A stretch of 64,000 nucleotides of DNA. Origin: Stenogyne calaminthoides (taxonomy: Eukaryota; Streptophyta; Magnoliopsida; Lamiales; Lamiaceae). The notes beneath the pieces were generated by a model. The model was not told where the DNA came from and ran no database searches. It saw only the letters and a program-made list of their open reading frames with translations. Numbering within the stretch: the first letter of the stretch is position 1; each line of letters begins with the position of its first letter. This document shows, piece after piece, positions 23,957 to 35,459 of this stretch. Both the position numbers and the translations under genes were made by a program. The stretch is taken from NCBI GenBank assembly GCA_037126765.1, contig JBBCBC010000043.1, positions 2,356,001-2,420,000 of the forward strand, read 5' to 3'.

Positions 23957-25889
23957 ATTGTTAGGTATGTTTCTTATTTTCTAATTTTACTTTTGTTTTC
24001 ATTTATTCAATCTTATTTACTGGGTGATACAAATAATCTTAAATATTTATATTGATACAAATATGTACGATCATCTAACCATACACCAAGTAAATACTTA
24101 AAATCTTGTTTCTTTTGGAACTTTATTTTTTGTTAATATATATTGTAGGTCCTTAAACGATTTTTTGTGAGGCGTAAGTCTAGAGGGGGGGTGAATAGAC
24201 TTACGAAAACTTTTTTCGTCTTGATTAGGTGTGATTGCGGTTTTTCGATCGAGTGCAAGTGAATCGGTTTGGATCGATATCAACTTCTTGATCGCCGAGG
24301 CGACAGATCGATTCGGTGTCTATCGGTTTAAGCGATTGTCGCGGAAGCTAGTTTATACCGTGTGAAAAACCGGTTTATAACAAATCGATTCCAAAGTTGT
24401 TTTCAATCGGATGACTATGGAGTCAATCGATCGGATCGATAACTTGGTGCTAATGATCCTACTTTCGAAATATGTATATCTGATTTAATCAAGTTGTGTG
24501 CAATAGTGTAAAAGCAGTTAATCAATCGTAAATGCACACAAGATTTATAGTGGTTCGGACAACCGGTCCTATGTCCACTCTTTCTCTATCACAAGGGCAC
24601 CAACTTAACCAACTTAACCAATCGGACTTAGATTATTGTGTTAGTCCAACACATTACACCAACATATATTTATAGAGCTCTCACTCAACCGATCCCGTAA
24701 ATCGGAACTAGAAACCCTGATCCGAATCTTGCTAAACAAACTTAACCTAACTTTGGGTTTTGGGTAAGATTTGTTGTTTGTTCTAACTTTGAAATCTATC
24801 CTAGTATTTAAGTAGCCTAGCAGCTAGAGGATAAGATTTATGTGCTAAGAACTATGGGATAAACACTTAGAAAATAATCTTCAAGGTTGTGTTCTTCATG
24901 CGGAAATTTGGCTATAGTATAAGCTTCTTGATAATTTCCGTGTCTTCACTCTGAAGAGTAATCCCATATTTATAGACCTCGAAATCAAAGAGTCGTTGGA
25001 GAGCAATTTGAATTTCCGGCTATATTTGGTAGGTTTGCAGGATTTTATGTGACTTGCTTCAGGAACGGCATGGCCGAAAGCGGGTATGTCATTTTTCTAG
25101 CCGTTTGACTATGCGGCGCGAAATCCATGATGTCATTTCGGATTCATCGTGTCTTGTTCTCATTGGTTAACAAATCTCGCATGTCGAGTTTGTTCACCAA
25201 CTAAAGTTGACATTCTTCTTGTTGGATCAAGAACGTATGACTTGGTGAAACATTAGTTGACACCGGGTGTGTGACGATCGAGATTGATCGGTCTACGATA
25301 GAAGTCTTTCGATGTCGATTGTCTTAGCTTCAACTAGCAGACTCGACTGATGTAGGTCTTCTTGTCTGGATCTTGATCTTTTGGTAGTCTTCTGATCTTC
25401 AGGTCTTCTGAGCTATTGGCTTCATGTCTTCACCTGATCATCTGATTAGCTGATCATTTGACTAACTGATCATCTGATCTTCTGACCTTGTCTTGTCTTC
25501 TGATCTCAACTAGTCTTCTGACCTGACTTATACATATTGAGTTCCCCCTCAATATATGACATACCTTATACATCATTTTCTATACATTTAAATTTGGTCA
25601 TCCTAACTCGATTCTAAAATCATCATTAATTAACAGTCCATTGGTCCTATTACAAACTATTTTGGAACTTCCATCAAAACTAAATACAAATTTCCCAACA
25701 TATATTTCCTACTAGATCGCCAACATCATACTAATCATATTTGGTGAAAAATATACTAATAATCAAATCTTAGAGATACTTGAAAAGTAAAAATTGTTTA
25801 AAATCTAAAAAGTAATCTTAATAAAATATCCTTAATAATAATATAATATAATATATATATATATATACAATTCATAATATATATATATA
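23957..25889. repeat. Duplicated AT-rich segment, copy 1 (interrupted)
   Basis: Sequence at 23957-24143 and 25701-25889 (from ATTGTTAGGTATGTTTCTTA through CTACTAGATCGCCAACATCA to an AT run) matches 31511-31681 plus 34775-35020 at high identity. Copy 1 is interrupted by the solo LTR 24144-25700 and bordered on the right by a Helitron end. The nature of the duplicated segment is unknown. Confidence 0.75.
24144..25700 (-). mobile_element. Solo LTR, family A, reverse orientation (1557 bp)
   Basis: Plus strand reads TGTAGGTCC...TTTCCCAACA, flanked by TATAT at 24139-24143 and 25701-25705. The uninterrupted version of the target is seen at about 34820-34860. On the minus strand it begins TGTTGGGAAATTTG and ends GGACCTACA, as in the other family-A LTRs, with a TATA-like stretch (CTATAAATATGGG) near 24975. 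No coding sequence. Confidence 0.85.
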
Positions 25890-25917
25890 CTAGTGTTAGA
25901 CCCGCGTACTAAGCGGG
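25890..25917 (-). mobile_element. Helitron 3' end, minus orientation
   Basis: On the minus strand the sequence reads CCCGCTTAGTACGCGGG (5-bp stem CCCGC/GCGGG), then TCTAACACTAG followed by T. A short hairpin about 10 bp before a terminal CTAG next to host T is the Helitron 3' signature. The helicase remnant at 26190-27180 has the same orientation and lies upstream, as expected. Confidence 0.7.
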
Positions 25918-26189
25918 CTGAAATAATTTTTTTACATTTAATTAAATTAAAATTAAAATTTTATTTAGTTAGTTATTATTTTCTATTGTGAAAAATGAAA
26001 ATGTAATCTAAATATTCAAAATGAGATTTTACATATCATTGTACTTTATTTTTCCATAAAACACATAAGAGTTCACAATTTTATATTTCAAAATCATATA
26101 CATCACACATAATTATAAATTTTGAAAAACTTCTTTATAAACAACATTTGTTGTATACTTGCAAGATTTTATATCAGAATTAAGACACG

Positions 26190-27180
26190 GGATTTTCAAT
26201 CACCTCTTGCCTTTGAATCTAGAAATTGCGGCATATAGTCCGTTTGTGGACACCGGCTTTGGTAGATACAAACCCACAATAAATAGCGATTGTCCCTGAC
26301 TTTTATTTATCATCATCACAAAACATATTAGAATTGGAAATTGTCTCCTCTTAAACATTAAAGACATTGTTTGGTCCGAATTGCTTAATGTCATTCTTGG
26401 GATGAACACCTTATTGTCAATATTTCTTCCAGAAATTATTTGTGCTTCAATAATATGATTTCCAAGCTTTGTAACAATCAACCTCGTTCCATTGCACAAA
26501 CCTGACTTTTGATCAATATTTCTGAGAAGCATTATCGACACTCTTTCATTCAAGATCAAGTTTTGGTTTGGTAATCCTGAACACTTATGAAATTTAAAAA
26601 ATCGATAGAAAATATCTATGTATTAGAGTCCGATTGACACTCCGTTCTGCAGACACTATCGAAATAAAATATACCCTATTATCACCAGAAATCATATGTA
26701 AAAGCTTCTCATTAATGGATTTCACATCACGATATGTCTGTGCGAGTATTGTTCTATCCTCAATGTATTATCTAAACTTAAATTATCAGCTACGTCCTGG
26801 TAAATACTTTATATCATAGAAGCAACATGATCACTTTCATCATAAATTAAATTTTCTTCGGTAGACTCAATATCTGCGAACACATACCTACTGTCTCCAA
26901 ATTCACTGTTATCAATTTTTAGAATCCATCTGGAGAATTCAATAATCCCTCATCACTGTGAAATTGAACCCTTGTTGTGAGTTAATAGAATGTTCAAATA
27001 ATGTTGTTCTCCAGCTCCTGGTGGAACATTACACAACCTTCCCATTGAAAACTTACAGGCTTTTCTCTTTTCCCACTTTCGATTTTTTCTATCCCAAACA
27101 TACTTCGAAGGGAATTCAATGTAAGTGAGATCTCTAGCATTCTCATCATTCTTGTTGTGTTCAATTCATGCTAAAAGCAT
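26190..27180 (-). pseudogene. Decayed Helitron helicase, C-terminal part
   Basis: A frame at 26559-26200 encodes the last helicase block of Helitron Rep/Hel proteins (PIF1-like): MLLRNIDQKSGLCNGTRLIV, VFIPRMTLSN and the INKSQGQSL motif, then LYAAISRFKGK. Upstream, in broken frames, are ILAQTYRDVKSINEKLL-like sequence (about 26740) and the FPSKYVWDRKNRKWEKRK and EQHYLNILLTHNKG phrases (about 27010-27130) known from the N-side of the helicase. Many stops lie between. No Rep (HUH) domain was found. Confidence 0.8.
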
Positions 27181-27832
27181 TGATTTGTTACGGTTGGTTT
27201 GTCAAGTATATTATCAATGAAATCATCATCATAAAAAAATTGTTTACTCAATTGGAATATGGAAGTTCAACCTTTGCATAATCATCACCAAATTCGAGAT
27301 AGTTTGAAAAAAAACATGAAAATTTTAATTATTGTCACAGTCGGAAGAACTCAAATCCATAATTGAAAATATTATCTATTGTTTTGCATAATTACTTTGT
27401 AAATTCCCGATATTGCTTCTACCACGTGGACCTAGACCTCTTTTTCGTATTCCACAATATAAAATATGTTTAAATTCATGTATTTAGAAATTTTGAAATA
27501 AATCAACTGTGCAGATACATAATTAATGAACATACATGACAATAGATAATAAATAAATTATAAAAGGTATATTACCAATTCTTGAAGTGCTTGAAGAATT
27601 TACTTCATTTACTTGAGTATTTGAATGTGAATGTTCGTGTTCCCGATGATGATCTCCTCGATTTATATTTTTCTCACTCAAACTGCTTTTTTAACATAAT
27701 TTAGTACATCTTTTCTTTTATCTACATATAAAATATGTAGGAAATACCAATTTAATAAAAGCAAGTTATAATTTTAAAAATCTTTAATTAATAATTAAGA
27801 AGAAAAAAAGTCTAACAATTTGATTTTATTTT

Positions 27833-28250
27833 TATACTCTGAGATAATGACGTAGTAGATGTAACCTTTGAACGCACAACTCGATAATGGTTAAATATTG
27901 TTATTGATTATAAGACAAATTTTTTTTAATAGTTAATTAGCTTAATTATTAATATTATTCGTTGAATTATGATATAGTAGTTGAGTACTTACTATTCTTT
28001 AAGTCAGATATTGACAATGACATATCTATATGACAATTTGAGTTCATTGTTATACTCTGAGATAATGACGTAGTAGATTTAACATTTGGACGCACAACTC
28101 GATACTGGTTAAATATTGTTATTGATTATAAGACAAAAATAATAATTAATTAGCTTAATTATTAATTATTCATTGAATTATGATATAGTAGTTGAGTACT
28201 TACTATTCGTTAAGTCAGATAATGCCAATGACATATCTATAAAAGAAGAA
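27833..28250. repeat. Tandem duplication, about 218-bp unit
   Basis: TATACTCTGAGATAATGACG begins at 27833 and again at 28051, and both units run through ATGATATAGTAGTTGAGTAC to ATGACATATCTATA. The two copies are nearly identical apart from small indels. Non-coding, inside the Helitron-bounded region. Confidence 0.8.
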
Positions 28251-28963
28251 TGAGCTTCTGTTAAAAAAAAAAAAATAAATACAATTGTATATGTTAAAAT
28301 ATTATTAAAAAGTTAAAGATTTTACTTATAGTTAAAAATAGTTTGTACGCATTACCATAAGTACGTTTTGCATTGATGGTTTTGCTTATCTCATGTGGAA
28401 CACGTCCTCACTTTCGTAATCCTAGAATAAACATTTATGTTTAAAATAAAATATTAATATTGAAGTAATTTGGTTCTATTCATTCATAAAAATCAATTAT
28501 ATACTAATTGTGAATCACCCTCAATTCATATAAATACTATGTTTTATAATCTTGTAATTCTATGAAGAGTTATTTATGGTACAATACTTCCATCTTCAAA
28601 ATCTATAGCATTCATTTTTTTAATTCATCTCTACCATTAAATTTATAAGTTTGACTTATTTATGGTATAATTTTAATTTCACAATTCAATTATCTAATTT
28701 AATTTATACCATTTAATTTTTCTAGGTTATTTATTGTGATTTTCTCACACTCTGCGTCTTCTTTTATCCATCATTTTTCTTTGCACAGATACATAATATT
28801 AAATATATTCTCCATAATTAATTATTTAGAATAAGAAATAAATTTAAATATTCACATATAATATTAGAAAATAAAAGTTACATCTATAATTGAATTAATC
28901 AAACTATTTTAATGTTTGAAATATTTAATCTAAAACTAACAATATAAAAACTATTTCTAATCT

Positions 28964-28989
28964 CGCGTAGTACGCGGTGTTACATCTAG
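28964..28989 (+). mobile_element. Helitron 3' end, plus orientation
   Basis: CGCGTAGTACGCG (28964-28976) forms a perfect hairpin, followed after 9 bases by CTAG at 28986-28989 and then T. This is a second Helitron-type terminus, facing away from the one at 25890. No Rep/helicase frame is seen on the plus strand upstream of it. Confidence 0.6.
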
Positions 28990-31510
28990 TGAAATATATT
29001 ACATAAATTTTTTGTAAAAATAAATATTACCAATATTAGATGTATTTAAAGGACATCCTCTATTTAATGGAGTCTGAATATTTGAATCTTCTTTAAATGT
29101 TAATCTTTGTATTATAGACATTATTATTCTTCGATTTATATGAATCTCACGTAGGCAGTAACTATAGACTTGTGTGTAACTGATTTCAATTGTTAATAAA
29201 AAAATATAATATAATTAATTATAAATAATTAATTTTAAAAGTAATTATAAAATTATAAAATAAATAAATGATCGACCTTTTGCATTGCTATTGATGTATA
29301 GGGATGAAAAGACATTCGGTATAGTGTTTTCACATAATGTGAAATGTGGATTTAATTGTCCCAAAATATTTGTACATTCAAATACTTTATCCAAAAAATA
29401 ATTCATTTATTTGTCTAATAATCAGATGATTTACATTGACAAATATTTTGACACGCGTACATTATTTAAAATATTTAAATAAATTAGACCGAAAAATTAT
29501 ATTCAATTATTCATTAGTTGTTACATATCTTCCATCAAAAAAATATTGTATCTAATTATATATAATTTGGTAATTATTTATAATCAATTATCATTAATTG
29601 GACATTAAATATAAATTAACTTATATAAAGAAATAAAATTCAAAATAATATTCGCCTATGTAAATAAATTTAGAAATAATATTTGATTTGTATTTCTTTT
29701 TAATGATATGAAAACTAAGATCTTTTTTTTCGAAGCCATGAAAACTAAAATCTTTTTTTTCGAAACCATGAAAACTAAAATCTTAAATTTTGATTAAATA
29801 TACATTTATATGTGTAGTTGTTATTATAATTTTTAAGTCTGGGTAAGTTGCAAGAATTTATGTATCCATTAAAAAAAAAATCGAGTTACACATATTTATT
29901 TAATTATAGATTATTTTGAAATGTTGAAAGTTTGGATTAAAGTTATAAATTTAAATTCATCCTATAATATTATCTTGGAAATAATAAAGTGTTAGTTATA
30001 TAAATTCATACATCCCATTCTCTTGTATTAGATAGCTGGGGATTTTTTTTTTTTTCCAAAAAAAAAAAGAACTTTCAAATCATATAATATTAGTTTAGTG
30101 ATAATGTAGTATCTTGATCAATTTTTAATTTATATTTTTTATTTTAAATAATTTTCCTAAAAAATTAAAAGATTAAATATTTAATCGAAAATGTACAATT
30201 TTTGTAACAATACAAATTGAATACAATATCTCATAAAATTACTAAATCACGATAAGAATAAAAAATATTAGATTAGAAAATTGTTTAATTTTTAATTTAG
30301 ATTTTATTTAAATAATTTTTTTATAAAAATTAGAATATTAAAAGTAATAATAAATGTTGATTATGTAAGTTAAACACTATTTGTTGTCCTGATATATTTC
30401 GGGTCCATAGATATCAATCCATATTTTTTTATAAAAAATCATAATTTCGTTATCTTAAAGATATATTTAAAATTTAAATTTTAAACGTATTGTAATTTAA
30501 GTAGTAATATTATTTTAATTTAAGTATTAATTATTGCAATAATAAAAAAATTCTATTACACTTTTACATTTATTAATTATTAATTATATCTTGACAATCA
30601 CTTGGAAAATTGGACAACTAAATCAATTATCACAAATTTTGTTATATATTGAGTATATCTTTGGTCAACTAATCAATTTGAAAATTTGGACTCCTATATA
30701 TTGTCAACTAATATGAAATTATTAATTATTAATTACATAGGATCTTTCTTAATTATTGAATATTTTTTAATTAAAATAAATTTATTTTTTTTCGACCAAA
30801 ATTAAGAGAAAAAATTTGTTCAATTAATCAATTTTGAAATTTGGATTGTTAATATAGTATTGACAACTAATTATTAATGATACGTTATCAATCACTTTTG
30901 AAAATTTGTTCAACTAATCAATTTTCATAAATTTTATTATATATTGAGTATATTTAGCATTCCATAACATTAATTATTTTAAGTATGCAATCTATATATG
31001 ATAATTAAGCATACATATCTGAATTATCGATTAACTGCGAATTTAGAAAAAAAAAATCAAATAATTTTAAAAATATTTATCATATAACATAAATAAGTAA
31101 TAATTTATATATAACATAAATAAGTAATAAATTATATATAACATAAACCTCCAGATTTAACCCGCGAATTTTGTATTATTAATTATGAAGGCTAAAGTAT
31201 TCATGTTGGATTAATTACTTATAACATAAATAAGTAATAAATTATATATATTAATTGTTAAGTCAACGAAATAAATTAATCATAATATTGCAATTTTTTT
31301 CATTTTATAGATACGTTTATAACATTTGAGAAGAAAATAAATAAAAAATAAAATTCATAGTTTATCGAAAATAAGATAACCATGTATATAGATATTAGTC
31401 AAATATTTTCTATAATTCTTGATCCGTGTTTCAATATGAAATCAATGATTTGAGATTGGATCTGTTTTTGAATTTGCAATATTAACTAATATTGTTAATA
31501 TTATCTATTA
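28990..31510. other. AT-rich DNA with short repeats, no gene seen
   Basis: No protein-like frame. A 30-bp unit with GAAAACTAAAATCTTTTTTT occurs about three times at 29707-29785. AACATAAATAAGTAATAA recurs at 31085-31250. Phrases with TTATATATTGAGTATAT recur near 30640 and 30940. Confidence 0.5.
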
Positions 31511-32217
31511 ATTGTTAGGTATGTTTCTTACTTTCTAATTTTACTTTTGTTTTCATTTATTCAATCTTATTTACTTTTTTTTTTGATAGGGTATTCAATC
31601 TTATTTACTGATTTTAGTGGTGATACAAATATTGAAATATGTACAATTTTAAATATTTATATTGATACAAATATGTACGATTGATGCATCACGAAAGACG
31701 TGATACAATTTGCAAGGTTAAACCTCACGAGAATAATCTCATTTTCATAATAATCAGAAGTTGCTTTACAATAATCTTAAGACTCATATTTATAATTGAA
31801 AACTAGGGTTTTAGGCGTGTAAGCCAGACCCACTAATAATTAATTAAAACTTAAATAAAGCCCTAAACTATAAAATATAAATAAATAATTACAATGCAAA
31901 TATTATCTCCATCATTCTCTCCCTATTTGAAAAGATTCGTCCTCGAATCTGCAATAATATTATCTCCAGCAGTAGAATAGAGACGACAACACGCTCATCT
32001 CCAGGAAACGCTCAAAAGCAAAATAGAGACGACAACACGCTCATCTCCAGGAAACGCAAAAGCAAAATTAATTAAATTCTCACGATCTTTGACCTCAAAC
32101 ACTTCAGAGGTACATATTTGACCAAAAGTCTTAAGATGGTAAGTACGTGTAGTTTTTCAAAGAAATAGCAAAATAACTATCATTATTGATGAATAAATGA
32201 TAATTATTAATTGAAGG

Positions 32218-33571
32218 CAATGATTTCAAAATCTGACCGGACCGGCCGGTTCAACCGGTTGAACCGGGAACCGGACTCGAAACCGGTCCGGACACCCCCT
32301 AAGAACCGATTTATAGGTTAAACCGGCCAAAAGCGGTTTGACCGTTTTTTTTTTTTTAAATAGACTTTTTTTAAAAAATTTTAAACTAATAATTATTTAG
32401 GTAAAAAAAAATTATTATTTTTAATACCAATCAATTTTTAACTAATCTTTCTTGTGGGTAAGGATCTAGACCCCCACCCATTTTATATTACTCTATCTCA
32501 CATATTTTTAGTACTTATTCAATGTGGGATAGGAGGTTTAAGTAGAATTTAGATTACTCTATCTCACATATTTTTAGTACTTATTCAATGTGGGATAGGA
32601 GGTTTAAGTAGAATTTAGATCCACCTCCACTCCCTTTTATATTACACCATCTCACATCTTTCATAATACTTATTCAATGTGGGATGAGAGATCCACCTTT
32701 TATATTACTTCATCTCACATCTTTCAATGTGGGATAGGAGGTTTAAGTAGAATTTAGATCCACCTCCACTCCCTTTTATATTACACCATCTCACATCTTT
32801 CATAATACTTATTCAATGTGGGATGGGAGATCCACCTTTTATATTACTTCATCTCACATCTTTCAATGTGGGATAGGAGAGTTTTTAAGTAAATTTAGAT
32901 CCACCTCCACTCCCTTTTATATTACACCATCTCACATCTTTCATAATACTTATTCAATGTGGGATGGGAGATCCACCTTTTATATTACTTCATCTCACAT
33001 CTTTTTTAATACTTATACTAATCTTTCTTGTGGGTAAGGATCTAGACCCCCACCAATTTTATATTACTCTATCTCACATATTTTTAGTACTTATTCAATG
33101 TGGGATAAGAGGTTTAAGTAGAATTTAGATCCACCTCCACTCCCTTTTATATTATACCATCTCACATCTTTCATAATACTTATTCAATGCGGGATGGGAG
33201 ATCCACATTTTATATTACTTCATCTCACATCTTTTTTAATACTTATTCGATGTAGGATAGGAGATCCATAAAATCTACCTCCTATCCCTTTTATATAACT
33301 TCATTTTACATTTCTTCCAATACTTATTCGATGTGGGACAAATCTTTTCACGTTTATATTATTTTTATGGTTCAAGTTTGATTAATTAAATTTAAATATT
33401 TATATTATAAATCCATTGATGAATTAATCATTTAAAAAAAAGTAAAATATAAAAAAAATTACAAAAAATACACATAAATCATTTAAACAGTTAAACCACG
33501 GCCGAAATCGGTTGAGCCATTGGCCGGTGATCCATCTGGATTCGATCATGGGATTCGATTATGAAAAACAC
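32218..33571. mobile_element. hAT-like element filled with 139-bp repeats
   Basis: Flanked by TAATTGAAGG at 32208-32217 and 33572-33581. The ends CAATGATTTCAAAATC and, reversed, GTGTTTTTCATAATC are similar, a weak terminal inverted repeat. Sub-terminal DNA on both sides is rich in ACCGG/CCGGT (32236-32345, 33490-33530), including the inverted CCGGTTCAACCGGTTGAACC. The 8-10 bp duplication fits hAT or MULE. No transposase is encoded. Confidence 0.65.
32440..33340. repeat. 139-bp tandem repeat array
   Basis: Units beginning CAATGTGGGATAGGAGGTTT start at 32586, 32725 and 32864 (139-bp steps) and again at 33096 after an inserted variant block that repeats 32444-32580. Each unit pairs ATCTCACAT with ATGTGGGAT, so each can fold on itself. 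The small frame within the array is a by-product. Confidence 0.85.
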
Positions 33572-34325
33572 TAATTGAAGGTCCATAGAAAGAATTGAGA
33601 ATTGGAGGCCCAAAATTCCAAAAACATTTCGGCCCAAACGTATCATCAAGTGAGTCAGACCCAACATTACCATTAAACTCACCAAACCCAACTTCTTTCA
33701 ATTTAGAAGCTGGCCCATTTCCTGGTTGCAGTCCACATGGTTCGTCCGGTTGAAGAAGCCCACGGTGTGGGAGTAGGGCATCAGCACCCAACTTTCCCAA
33801 ACTGCTTCCAAGGGCTGCCGCAGCAAGATGCAGAGCGCCGCTAACTTTCCTTGCGGAGGCACAAAACGACGTTTTTCGGTGGTCGAAGGCGTCGCGGGAG
33901 AAACCGTGGGAGGCGGCGGGGGGTGCAAGTGCGGCGATCGAACGGTGGATGGGAGGTGTTGTCACGGTAGTTGTGATTGATGGCGGTGGTAAGGCGGTGG
34001 TTATGTGGCGGTAGGTGGTGGCGGAGGGGGCGCAGGTTGAACCAGACTCGGTGGTGCGATCTCGGCTCCAAATGATGATGGAGTGCGGTGGTGTGGAATA
34101 TGGTGCGATGGCGGTGCAGAGTGAAGGTGATGATGGAATAATGCGGTAAACAGGCTGTGTGACAGGGGCTGGATCTAGATTCGGTGGTGGTTCTGTTGCG
34201 GCAGCAATCAGGACGGCCAAAACTGGAGATGGTGGCGGTAACGGCGCCAACAAATCCGGTGTGTGTTCGTCCCATTGGCAGAAGCAATCGAATATTCTGT
34301 CGATTGCAACAGTCAATTGAGACAA
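33546..34325 (-). CDS. Unrecognised Pro/Ser/Thr-rich ORF inside family C element
   Basis: A 259-codon frame starting MSQLTVAIDRIFDCFCQW. Residues 25-150 are rich in Pro, Thr, Ser and His (G-rich DNA on the plus strand); residues 190-245 are more mixed (phrases GALHLAAAALGSSLGKLGA and EFNGNVGSDSLDDTFG). The last codons (33546-33571) run through the right end of the hAT-like insertion. I do not recognise it. It may be a residual gag-type leader of the element or a chance frame in GC-rich DNA. Confidence 0.3.
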   Translation of the reverse strand: MSQLTVAIDRIFDCFCQWDEHTPDLLAPLPPPSPVLAVLIAAATEPPPNLDPAPVTQPVYRIIPSSPSLCTAIAPYSTPPHSIIIWSRDRTTESGSTCAPSATTYRHITTALPPPSITTTVTTPPIHRSIAALAPPAASHGFSRDAFDHRKTSFCASARKVSGALHLAAAALGSSLGKLGADALLPHRGLLQPDEPCGLQPGNGPASKLKEVGFGEFNGNVGSDSLDDTFGPKCFWNFGPPILNSFYGPSISVFHNRIP

Positions 34326-34368
34326 GAAGAAATTAAATTCCTCTTCCGTAGTCTAGTGTCACCATTGA

Positions 34369-34522
34369 TACTCCCACAAAATCGTATGACTGTGATTACC
34401 AATTGATACAACACGAAAGACGTGATACAATTTGTAAGGTTAAACACTCCCACAAAATCGTATGACTGTGATTACCAATTGATACAACACGAAAGACGTG
34501 ATACAATTTGTAAGGTTAAACC
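34369..34522. repeat. 77-bp direct duplication at the LTR edge
   Basis: ACTCCCACAAAATCGTATGA begins at about 34369 and again at about 34446, each followed by the first 40-odd bases of the family-C LTR. The duplication spans the junction of the interior and the right LTR. Confidence 0.75.
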
Positions 34523-35020
34523 TCGCAAGAATAATCTCATTTTCATAATAATCAGAAGCTGATTTACAATAATCTTAAGACTCATATTTATAATTGAAAA
34601 CTAGGATTTTAGGCGTGTAAACCCTAAAGTCCGGCCCACTAATAATTAATTAAAACTTAAATAAAATTCTAAACTATAAAATATAAATAAATAATTACAA
34701 TGCAATATTATCTCCATCATTTTCTCTTTTTGAAAAGATTCGTCCTCAAATCTGCAATAATATTATCTCCAGCAACGATCATCTAACCATAAATACTTAG
34801 AATCATGTTTCGTTTGGAACTTTGTTTTTTGTTAATATATATTTCCTACTAGATCGCCAACATCATACTAATCATATTTGGTGAAAAATATACTAATAAT
34901 CAAATATTAGAGATATTTGGAAAGTAAAAAATGTTTAAAATCTAAAAAGTAATCTTAATAAAATATCCTTAATAATAATTTAATATAATATATATACTAT
35001 ACATAATATATATATATATA

Positions 35021-35459
35021 TATTATTATCTTTAATCTTTATATTTAATAATAATAATCTTTAATTCAATTTTAAAATTTCTCTAATTTCAATAAATTTA
35101 ATATTAAATTTAATCTCAGTCGAACATTTGAATTATGTAATCTCAACCCTACATAATAGTATCCAAATCCTATAAATATATGTATATCTTTTCTTTCAAG
35201 AAATTTCAGATTATACGAGATACTATGAATTTTATACTAGGGTATGCTAATAATTAAATTCTAGATATAATTAATTTTATAACATATATAAGAGTGCATG
35301 TTTTGGTAATTACTTACATTTTCTTACAACTATCTTATTAAAGGTAGACTATAATTTTGATTTTTTGTCAAATTATTACGTCAAATGAACAGGTTCCTAC
35401 AGTAAATCTTGGTTAAATGAAATATATCATGTAATCAACATACATTTCTTATGAGTTTG
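35021..35459. other. AT-rich spacer, no gene seen
   Basis: No coding or RNA signals. AATGAACAGG plus CTACAGTAAA near 35384-35410 recurs near 41275-41300 on the other side of the following element. Confidence 0.4.

Larger units (their letters stand above)
31682..34774. mobile_element. Non-autonomous LTR element, family C
   Basis: Two direct LTRs of about 290 bp (31682-31971 and 34480-34774) start TGATGCATCACGAAAG or TGATACAACACGAAAG and end TTATCTCCAGCA. The flanks are an exact 5-bp duplication ACGAT (31677-31681, 34775-34779). The interior holds no gag or pol domain, only a proline-rich minus-strand ORF and a later hAT-like insertion. Without that insertion the element is about 1.7 kb, a TRIM or small LARD type. 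Confidence 0.85.
31511..35020. repeat. Duplicated AT-rich segment, copy 2 (interrupted)
   Basis: Matches copy 1 (see 23957-25889) at 31511-31681 and 34775-35020. It is split by an LTR element at 31682-34774 at a different position from the insertion in copy 1, so each copy shows the empty site of the other. Confidence 0.75.

Noticed and set aside
29707..29785. Short regular repeats that could suggest a CRISPR array
   Set aside because: Units are adjacent with no unique spacers, in a plant nuclear setting. This is a simple tandem repeat.
32816..33037. Open frame with repeated YITSSHIF phrases
   Set aside because: It is a translation of the 139-bp tandem repeat, not a gene.
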